From Mycolicibacterium sp. CR10 (lineage in GTDB: Bacteria; Actinomycetota; Actinomycetes; Mycobacteriales; Mycobacteriaceae), in assembly GCF_005222675.1 (NCBI RefSeq), contig NZ_STGE01000066.1, positions 1 through 64,000 on the forward strand: 64,000 nucleotides of DNA, in the 5' to 3' direction. The translations under genes and the position numbers were made by a program. This document shows positions 43,988 through 51,183 of the stretch, in pieces. The stretch's first letter is position 1, and the number at the start of each line of letters is the position of its first letter. The notes below the pieces were generated by a model. The model saw only the letters and a program-made list of their open reading frames with translations. It was not told where the DNA came from and did no database searches.

Positions 43988-46336
43988 TCAGACAGCCTCG
44001 CGGCGAATCTCGCGCCGGCTCTTCTCGCGGGCGAAGAACTGGTCTCGCGAGTACCTGTCGACCGCGTCCAGATCCGCGAGGATCCCGCGCAGCTCGTCGC
44101 GGAAAGCCGTTCGTCGCTCGGTCAGGTCGGCGGCGGGCTCGAGCAGCTTCTGGTCGGCGGCGACCTGCCGGGCCGTCGTGAACAGCAGCGCAGACGCCGA
44201 CTCGGTGCTGCGGATCAGGCCCTGGGCGACGTATTGGTGGCCCAGCCCCAACGCCTCGGCGGTCAGGTCCTTCTCGGAGACGTCGGCCGGCGCGTCGATC
44301 AGGACGTCGGCGACGATCCGGTAGGCCTCGATGAACGGCCGCAGCAGCGGCCCGGCGATCGCCGGGCGTTTGGCCCGCAGCAGCGCGGCGAGCCTCTCGC
44401 CGCCGGCGGCGACGTCGTCCTCCCAGTCGGGATGCCACGACATCTCCTGGCTGACGTGCGCTCGGAACGCGGCGGAGTCGGCGAAGTAGAAGTCGAACTT
44501 CAGGAGGTCGCGAAGCCGCATCACCTGTGTCCAAAACGCTCCCAGGCGATCGGTTTCCGCACGTTCGGCGTGGGCGAGTGCCAGCTCCACCAGCGACGTC
44601 TCGAGGAAGGCATCGATCAGCGAGTTACGGTAGAACGCGGCCTCGTGCTCGTCCTGCGACGCGATGTACCAGACGGGTTCCTTCCCGCCATCGACGCGGG
44701 TCACCGGGTGCCCGTTCGACAGCGCGTCGACCGCGGCGCGGACGCCGTCGGGAGTGCGCAGCCGCAGTGCGCTGTTGGTCATCGGGGTCTGCTTGCGTTC
44801 GAGGTAGTCCAGCGAGTCCTGCAGGGTGTGGTGCAGTTGGTCCAGCGTCAGGGCGACTCCGCGGGTGCTCAGCAGTAGCGCCGACACCAGCGCTGTCGCA
44901 TTCACCGGCGTCACCTGCAGGATTCGCCACGCCACCTCGAACGCCATCTTCTGCAGCGCAAGGCGTTTGGCGTCCTCATCGGTGGTCATGGTGCCGTGCG
45001 GCTCACCCAGGTACTCGCGCATCGACACGGCCTCGGGGAACCGCACGTAGATCTTGCCGTAGCTGCGCTCCCCCTGCGCTCTGATGTAGTTGACGAGCCA
45101 TGACAACCCCTCGGGCGTCTTCTCGCCGCCGCGGGCGTAGGCCGCGTACTCGGCGGTCTCGTGCAACTGGTCGAAGCTGATCGACACCGGCTGCAGCAGG
45201 ATGTCGTCGCTGCGGCCGTCCAGGTAAGCGTCCGCGACGTAGGCGAGCAGACCGAGCTTGGGGGGCAACATCTTTCCGGTGCGCGACCGGGTGCCCTCGA
45301 TCGCCCAGCTCAGGTTGAACCGCTTCTCCACGATGTAGCCCACGAACTGACGCAGCACGTACTTGTAGAGGGGGTCGTCGAGCTTGCGGCGCAGGAAGAT
45401 GACGCCCGACCGGCGCATCAGCGGCCCCATCGCGCCGAACGACAGGTTGATGCCCGCGAAGGTGTGCACCGGCGGCAGCCGGTTCTCCTGCATGGCCACC
45501 GGCACGATCACGCCGTCCAGATAGGAGCGGTGCGAGAACAACAGCACGGCGGGATGGGATTCCAGGGCGTGCCGCATCGACTCGACCTCGAAACGGTCGT
45601 AGTCGACGTTGGGGTCGAAACCCCTGCTGAAGATCGCCCGCCCCAGCGACGGGATCAGGTCGACCGAGAAGCGGCTCCACCCGGTGCCGAGTTCGTCGAG
45701 CATCTCGCCCGCCTTCTCGACCGTCGCGCCGGGAATCTTCTCCAGCCCTTCGCGGAACCGTGCCGACGCCAGCATCTCGGGTTTCACCAGCCTGGGTGAC
45801 TTGTACTCCGGCCCGAGGAGGCGCAGCTCGACCCGCTCGATCGCCAGGATCGCCCGCCGGATGACGAATCGTGCAAACTCCCTTGGGTTCTCGGCGACGG
45901 TGGTGTCGCTCCACTGCTGCCGCAGTTCGGACACCTTCGCAGGCTCGCCCGCCACGACTCGGGCGCGCGTCGGATCACGCTTGAGGATGCGACGCTGCAG
46001 CAGCTGAGGCGGGCAGTACGTGTCGCGCCCGGACACCAGGGCCACCACCTTGGACCGTGTCGGCAGGCCGCCGGGCACCCAGAACACACGCACCGGAACC
46101 ACGGAGCGGTCCTCGTCGGCTTCGAGCATCTCGACGAGCCGCGCGAGCACCGCCGGTGGCGGGTCGTCGTCGGCGGGCAGCGTGAGCACCTCGATGTTGG
46201 AGTCGGGATGCTCATGCCGCTGCAACTGCAGCCAGTCGTTGAGTAGCTCCTGCTCGGCGGGAGAGGACACCGAGGCGAGCACGAGCGTGTCGTCAGTGGC
46301 GGTGAACGGCGCGATGTCGTCGAGGCTGAGCTTCAC
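43988..46336 (-). CDS. plsB2: Glycerol-3-phosphate acyltransferase PlsB2
   Basis: A 782-aa membrane-associated enzyme that acylates glycerol-3-phosphate at sn-1, the first step of phospholipid and triacylglycerol synthesis. The catalytic H-x4-D is in LLFSHRSYLDGVIVP, and the substrate-binding IEGTRSRTGK motif follows. GTG 46336 overlaps the plsC stop in GTGA, so PlsC and PlsB2 are translationally coupled. Equivalent to Rv2482c in position and length. Confidence 0.92.
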   Translation of the reverse strand: MKLSLDDIAPFTATDDTLVLASVSSPAEQELLNDWLQLQRHEHPDSNIEVLTLPADDDPPPAVLARLVEMLEADEDRSVVPVRVFWVPGGLPTRSKVVALVSGRDTYCPPQLLQRRILKRDPTRARVVAGEPAKVSELRQQWSDTTVAENPREFARFVIRRAILAIERVELRLLGPEYKSPRLVKPEMLASARFREGLEKIPGATVEKAGEMLDELGTGWSRFSVDLIPSLGRAIFSRGFDPNVDYDRFEVESMRHALESHPAVLLFSHRSYLDGVIVPVAMQENRLPPVHTFAGINLSFGAMGPLMRRSGVIFLRRKLDDPLYKYVLRQFVGYIVEKRFNLSWAIEGTRSRTGKMLPPKLGLLAYVADAYLDGRSDDILLQPVSISFDQLHETAEYAAYARGGEKTPEGLSWLVNYIRAQGERSYGKIYVRFPEAVSMREYLGEPHGTMTTDEDAKRLALQKMAFEVAWRILQVTPVNATALVSALLLSTRGVALTLDQLHHTLQDSLDYLERKQTPMTNSALRLRTPDGVRAAVDALSNGHPVTRVDGGKEPVWYIASQDEHEAAFYRNSLIDAFLETSLVELALAHAERAETDRLGAFWTQVMRLRDLLKFDFYFADSAAFRAHVSQEMSWHPDWEDDVAAGGERLAALLRAKRPAIAGPLLRPFIEAYRIVADVLIDAPADVSEKDLTAEALGLGHQYVAQGLIRSTESASALLFTTARQVAADQKLLEPAADLTERRTAFRDELRGILADLDAVDRYSRDQFFAREKSRREIRREAV

Positions 46337-48045
46337 GGCCGCCCTTTCGTGCCGGTCGGCTTGGTGGCCGTCTTCGCAGGCGCCTTCTTGGCCGCTGTCT
46401 TCTTGGCGGCCGCCGCATTCTTCACAGGCGCCTTCTTGGCGGCCGCCGCCTTCTTGGCAGGGGCCTTCTTGGCGGCGGGCGCCTTCTTGGCAGGGGCCTT
46501 TTTGGCCGGCGCCTTGGCGCGTTGGTAGAGGTCGGGGACGGGCAGCTCGTCGTGCGGCCAGTCCCTGAGCGTGTCGAGGTAGAGCTGACGGACCTCGGCG
46601 ATTCGCCCCGGCAGGTTCTCGTGGGTCCAGTCGTCAATCGGAATCGGCGGGTAGACAACGACATCCACGGTGCCGGGGTTGAACGTGCTGGAGTCCCGCG
46701 CGGCGATCACCTCGGCGTTGCGGATCACGATAGGAACGATCGGGATGCCCGCCGACATCGCGATCCGGAACGGGCCCTTCTTGAACTCGCCGACCTCGGT
46801 GGTGTCGAGCCGGGTGCCTTCCGGCGCGATCAGGATCGACAGACCCTTACGGGCCAGGTCCTCGACCTTCTTCAGTCCTTCGATCGCCTTGGCCGGGTCG
46901 TCGCGGTCGATGAAGGCCGCGTCCATGATCTTGCCCATGGTGCCGACGATGGGGTCGTTCTCCAGTTCCTTCTTACCCACCGACGTGAAGTTGTCGCTGA
47001 CCAGCCTGCCGGCGATCAACGGATCTGCCTGGTTGCGGTGGTTGAAGATGAACACCGCGGGCCGCTGCGCCGTGAGATTCTCCTCGCCGAGAACCTGCAG
47101 GTTGATGCCGACGGTGTTCAGCAGGGTGCGCCCGTACAACGAGGTGAAGAAGTTGACGCCGGTGCGCCTGTTGCGGGCAAGCAGGCCCACTCCGATAGCC
47201 CCTGCCGCGATGGGCATCATCGACGCGATGCCAGCGGCGGTGCGCAGCTGCGACAGCGGGCTGGTGCCGCTGCGGCTGCTGAACCGCAGCACCGGCCACC
47301 CCCTTTTGGCGGCGACGGCTGCCATCTTGCCCGCGGGGTTCGTCGGACGCGGGTTGCCGACGAGGTACATCAATGCGACATCCTCGTCGCCGTCCGCGTA
47401 GAAGTAACTCTTCGCGAGATCGACGTCGTTCGCGTTCGCGAATTCCTGTACCGCCCTGGCCTTTCCGGGCCCCCAGATGATTGGCCGCCTGACCTCTCCG
47501 GTGATCAGGCCGTCGTCGTCGGTCTCGAACTTGTTGCTCAGCACGTTCTGGATACCGAGGAACCGTGCCACCGGCTCGACCTGCACCGTCAGGGCCGACG
47601 AACTGAGCACGACGGTGTGACCACGGTCCATGTGCGCACGGACGATGTCACGCATCTCCGGATAGATCCGGCTGACGATCTTCTGAACGAAAAGTCGCTC
47701 CGCCAATTCATCGATGTCGTCCACCGAGTTACCGCGCAGCATTCGCGCACCCTTGCCGATGAGATCCTCGAACTCGGACCGACCGAGCTGGTGGTTGAGG
47801 CCCGCCTGGACCATCCCGATGAATTCGCCGACCGACATCTGGCGGCGCCGCAGCCGATCCTGTGTCATCACCACGCCGGTGAAGCCGGCGACGAGCGTGC
47901 CGTCGAGGTCGAAGAACGCGCCGACCTTGGGGCCGCGCGGGCTGGCCTGGATTTCCGCGACCGAACCCGGTAAACGCATCTGAACGCTACGTGAGGTCCC
48001 TGGTGTCCCCGATGTCCCCGATGTCCCCGATGTCCCCGATGTCAT
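46333..48045 (-). CDS. plsC: HAD phosphatase fused to 1-acylglycerol-3-phosphate acyltransferase (PlsC)
   Basis: A 570-aa two-domain enzyme. Residues about 35-280 are a HAD-IB phosphatase (FFDLDGTLVAGF motif I; SSSALTVQVEPVARFLG), and residues about 300-500 are an acyltransferase with NHRNQADPL and APEGTRLDTT. The C-terminal 70 residues are Lys/Ala/Pro repeats (APAKKAPAKK) that are basic and disordered. The N-terminus is MTSGTSGTSGTSGTPG, encoded by a 9-bp tandem repeat that starts at the initiation codon. It overlaps the WS/DGAT stop in ATGA. The same fusion is known as Rv2483c. Confidence 0.92.
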   Translation of the reverse strand: MTSGTSGTSGTSGTPGTSRSVQMRLPGSVAEIQASPRGPKVGAFFDLDGTLVAGFTGVVMTQDRLRRRQMSVGEFIGMVQAGLNHQLGRSEFEDLIGKGARMLRGNSVDDIDELAERLFVQKIVSRIYPEMRDIVRAHMDRGHTVVLSSSALTVQVEPVARFLGIQNVLSNKFETDDDGLITGEVRRPIIWGPGKARAVQEFANANDVDLAKSYFYADGDEDVALMYLVGNPRPTNPAGKMAAVAAKRGWPVLRFSSRSGTSPLSQLRTAAGIASMMPIAAGAIGVGLLARNRRTGVNFFTSLYGRTLLNTVGINLQVLGEENLTAQRPAVFIFNHRNQADPLIAGRLVSDNFTSVGKKELENDPIVGTMGKIMDAAFIDRDDPAKAIEGLKKVEDLARKGLSILIAPEGTRLDTTEVGEFKKGPFRIAMSAGIPIVPIVIRNAEVIAARDSSTFNPGTVDVVVYPPIPIDDWTHENLPGRIAEVRQLYLDTLRDWPHDELPVPDLYQRAKAPAKKAPAKKAPAAKKAPAKKAAAAKKAPVKNAAAAKKTAAKKAPAKTATKPTGTKGRP

Positions 48046-48046
48046 T
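48011..48046 (-). repeat. 9-bp tandem repeat spanning the plsC start
   Basis: The plus-strand unit gatgtcccc occurs perfectly three times (48011-48037) with a degenerate copy on each side; on the coding strand it gives repeated Thr-Ser-Gly from the second codon of plsC. Confidence 0.85.
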
Positions 48047-49529
48047 GTGCGGCACTTCCATCCTGTTGGGCTGGGCGTGAGAAGCCATTCTTGTTCGCGG
48101 CGAATGTGGCAGGGGTGGCACGACCGTCACCGCCGAGTGCGAGGACCTCGTCGAAGCCTGCCAGCAGGCAGCGGGCGAGCAGTTCCGGGTCCGCGATCGA
48201 GGCCTTGTCGTAGCGCAGGGTGATGGTGGCATAGCCTGACCGCGAGATCAGGACGACCATCATCGCCACGCCGGGCAACGGCCCAAGGCCGTACTGCCGC
48301 AGCACCTTCGCGCCGGCGATGAAGGTGTCAGCGGCGTAGACGGGCACGTTGCTGGCCTGGACGTCGGAGTTGACGATGGACCCCGCCATGGTCTCGAGCA
48401 CGCTGTCCGGCAGCAGGCTCACGACCGGCGCGATGGCGCCGACCATGTCGAGGGCACGCTCGTCGCGCTTGCGGGTCATCTGCGAGCGGATGTTCTTGAT
48501 CCGAACCTCGGGGTCGGTCAGACCGATCGGGGCCGCGAGGTTGACGCCGGCAAATCTGTTGCCACCGGCGGGATCCGCGTCGGAGCGAAGGTTCACCGGG
48601 ACGGCCATGGGCAGGGTGTCGACGGGGACGCCCATGGCCTGGTGATAGAGGCGCAACGCACCGCACAACCCGGCCAGATAGGCGTCATTGATCGACCCGC
48701 CTGCAGCCTTCGCCGCGCGGTGCAGATCCCCGAACTCGATGTCGATGGCCTCGGTGCGCGAGGACAGGCTGCGACGGCGCAGCAGCGGCGACGGGTCGGC
48801 GACCGGACCGATTACCCGCGCACCCGACATCGCGTAATCGATGGCACTGCCGAGTCGGGACACCGGATCGCGCACCACGTGCCCGACCGCCAGCGCCGCT
48901 CCGAACAGCACGTTGCGCACGTTGCCGACGACAGTGCCGGGCAGCCGATTGATTCCCTGGCGCATCAGGTCGTTGGGCGACAGGTCGGACGGAATGGGAA
49001 GTGGTGCGGCGCTCTGCGCGGGCGGATCCCGCTCGAGGTCGTAGAGGTTGGCGAACATCTCGACGCCGCCGACACCGTCGGTGACGGCATGGCTGAGATG
49101 GACCATCAGCGCGGCCTGCCCGTTCTCCACCCCCTCGATGAGGGTCGCCGTCCACAACGGGCGGGAGATGTCGAGCGGCGACTGCGCGGCGACCTCGGCG
49201 AGATCCATCACCTGGCGCAGGGTTCCCGGCTCGGGCACCCGCACCCGGCGGAGGTGGAAGTCGAGGTTGAAGTCGGGGTCGACGACCCAGCGGGGCGCGG
49301 CCGTCGGCAGCGTCGGCGTCACGACCTTCTGCCGAAGCCGCAGCACCTTGCGCGAGGCATTCTCGAAGCGGCTGCGGAACAGATCCCAGTCCGGCGTGGT
49401 GTCGAGCAGTTCCAGCGTCATGATGCCCGAGCGGGTGCGCGGATTGGCCTCGCCGCGATGCAGGATCTGATCGAGCGCGCTGAGTTCCTCCGGGAGTCCG
49501 GCCGCATCCAGTTCCGGCGCGTTGCTCAT
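48042..49529 (-). CDS. Wax ester synthase/diacylglycerol acyltransferase (WS/DGAT)
   Basis: A 495-aa acyltransferase that makes triacylglycerol or wax esters from acyl-CoA. The family N-terminus (LSALDQILHRGEANPRTRSG), PLWTATLIEGVENGQAALM and the C-terminal NVPGP-like region (QASNVPVYAADTF) are present. The catalytic HHxxxDG motif reads SHAVTDG (in VHLSHAVTDGVGG): the second histidine and the Asp-Gly are kept but the first histidine is serine. ATG 49529 fits the family start. First gene of the operon with plsC and plsB2, equivalent to Rv2484c. Confidence 0.88.
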   Translation of the reverse strand: MSNAPELDAAGLPEELSALDQILHRGEANPRTRSGIMTLELLDTTPDWDLFRSRFENASRKVLRLRQKVVTPTLPTAAPRWVVDPDFNLDFHLRRVRVPEPGTLRQVMDLAEVAAQSPLDISRPLWTATLIEGVENGQAALMVHLSHAVTDGVGGVEMFANLYDLERDPPAQSAAPLPIPSDLSPNDLMRQGINRLPGTVVGNVRNVLFGAALAVGHVVRDPVSRLGSAIDYAMSGARVIGPVADPSPLLRRRSLSSRTEAIDIEFGDLHRAAKAAGGSINDAYLAGLCGALRLYHQAMGVPVDTLPMAVPVNLRSDADPAGGNRFAGVNLAAPIGLTDPEVRIKNIRSQMTRKRDERALDMVGAIAPVVSLLPDSVLETMAGSIVNSDVQASNVPVYAADTFIAGAKVLRQYGLGPLPGVAMMVVLISRSGYATITLRYDKASIADPELLARCLLAGFDEVLALGGDGRATPATFAANKNGFSRPAQQDGSAAQ

Positions 49530-49748
49530 GCGCACCACGCTAGTCGGCGCGCCGTGGGTGCGACGTGGCTTTAGTAGCGGTCGCACGAACATCAGGCCCG
49601 ACCTGGAAGGCCCGATCCGGGGCGCTCCCCTCCCTCGGCCGAGGCTCAGGTTCTCGACCTTGGTCGGACCTGGTTAGGACCTTGGCCTCTAACACAGACA
49701 CTCTGCAGTGCTTACCGTCGTCCTGGTTGCGTGCCCGAAGAGATGCCG

Positions 49749-50957
49749 ATGTATGGGAGACCGATGCCTGTAGCGGTTGCACCGAAGGTGATGGCATGTG
49801 CCGCACTTCTGGCGGCCGGGGTGATCGCCGTTCCGCCGATCGCGCCTGCGCAAGTCGCGACACCGCATCTGCGGACGGCCAGCCCGGCGGTGCAACTCAC
49901 CGCCGCTCCCAACCCGTTCGTGTACTACCCGGAGGTCGTGGAGCGATCCGTCGCGAACGCGAGCGCACTGTTCGAGGGGTATGCAACGGCGTCTGTCGAC
50001 GCCATCCAGGCGATTCTTGTGCACCCCGTCGACACACTGTTGCGAGCAGCATTCTGGGCACTGACGCCGCAGACATACCTGTGGGGAGCCATGTCACTGC
50101 TCAGCCCGATCGTCACTGGCCTGGCGTACAGCATCGGTGCCCTTTGGGACGCCGCCAGCGCAGTCGTCGCGGGCGTTTTCACGGGTGATGTCGTCAACAT
50201 CTTCAACGCGGTGGTCGATATTCCGGCCCGCATCATCGACGGCGCTCTCAACGAGTTCGTCAGCCCCATACCGTTCCTCTACTTCACCGGTCTGCTGCTT
50301 CCGTTCCAGCAGTCACAGGCGGACGCCGTGGTGTTTCCAGGATTTCTCAGCTTCGGACTCCAACTCCTTCGCGGGCTGTCCGCGCCCCCGCCTGACACCG
50401 TTGTGCCGGAGGCCGTGGGCTTGGAGGTTGCTGCGGTGACGCCACCTGGAGGTGTATCCGCCGACAGCGAATCTGGACCCGCAGACTCCGTCGCCCATGC
50501 CTTGGCCGAATCTGACGGCGAAGCGGTACCGCTGACTACGATCGACAATCCCGACGCCGGGCAGCCTCAGACGGACGCCGAACCCGCGGCGGTGAATACC
50601 GTGACTGGACTCGACAGCGGTTCCCCGTCGGCATCTGAAGCAGCCGGTGAATCAGCGACGAACGAAGAGTCCTCCACCGCCGGCCAGTCGGCCGAGACTC
50701 GCTCCGAACCGGGTTCAGACGCCGGACACCACACTGTCGTCAGCATCGGCGCCGGCGAAGAGCGCAGCGACGAAGCGGCTTCCGCCGGAGAAGACGCCGA
50801 CGTCGCACAGGTGCTCGCGCCATCCCTGACGAAGCCCGCGCCGACGACTTTCAGTAGTGCGCGCGAAGACGACGGCGTTGCGACGAGCGGCACAGATGAC
50901 GGCGAGGAACCAGGCGCGACGGCTTCGGGCACCGCCGCGGGGACGGACCATAGCTAG
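49749..50957 (+). CDS. Secreted protein with Ser/Thr/Glu-rich disordered tail
   Basis: A 402-aa exported protein. The N-terminus has a signal peptide (MACAALLAAGVIAVPPIAPA; cleavage likely after APAQV-type residues). The folded part (about residues 45-220) has hydrophobic helices (FVYYPEVVERSVANASALFE, FNAVVDIPARIIDGALNEFV) seen in mycobacterial envelope proteins with PE/PPE-like exported helices, whose function is unknown. The last 180 residues are an acidic disordered tail. Start choice is uncertain among ATG 49743, 49749 and 49764; 49749 has GAAGAG at suitable distance. It stands alone on the plus strand, divergent from WS/DGAT. Confidence 0.65.
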   Translation: MYGRPMPVAVAPKVMACAALLAAGVIAVPPIAPAQVATPHLRTASPAVQLTAAPNPFVYYPEVVERSVANASALFEGYATASVDAIQAILVHPVDTLLRAAFWALTPQTYLWGAMSLLSPIVTGLAYSIGALWDAASAVVAGVFTGDVVNIFNAVVDIPARIIDGALNEFVSPIPFLYFTGLLLPFQQSQADAVVFPGFLSFGLQLLRGLSAPPPDTVVPEAVGLEVAAVTPPGGVSADSESGPADSVAHALAESDGEAVPLTTIDNPDAGQPQTDAEPAAVNTVTGLDSGSPSASEAAGESATNEESSTAGQSAETRSEPGSDAGHHTVVSIGAGEERSDEAASAGEDADVAQVLAPSLTKPAPTTFSSAREDDGVATSGTDDGEEPGATASGTAAGTDHS

Positions 50958-51080
50958 TAGTTTGTCGATAGAAACCCACGGCCCGTCCGCCGTGTTGTGT
51001 CCCACCTTTAATGGAGAGCACATAGGACTCTCCGCGTACATCCGGATGCATCCGGCGTATTCGATACACTCCTCGACGTT

Positions 51081-51154
51081 GCCTCCGTAGCTCAGTCGGA
51101 TAGAGCAAGAGCCTTCTAATCTCTAGGTCGCAGGTTCGATTCCTGCCGGGGGCG
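51081..51154 (+). tRNA. tRNA-Arg (anticodon TCT), slightly irregular
   Basis: A 74-base cloverleaf. Acceptor GCCTCCG pairs with CGGGGGC (one U-G), D-arm GCTC/GAGC and T-arm GCAGG/CCTGC are perfect. The anticodon arm AGAGC CTTCTAA TCTCT has a C-U mismatch next to the loop, so only four pairs form. Discriminator is G and CCA is not encoded. It should read AGA codons, rare in this genome. Confidence 0.88.
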
Positions 51155-51183
51155 CAGCCGAAGCCATCGCCCCGATCGCTGCG

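Noticed and set aside
46522..47973. 483-codon open frame on the plus strand
   Set aside because: Antisense to plsC; composition is that of a mirror frame in high-GC DNA.
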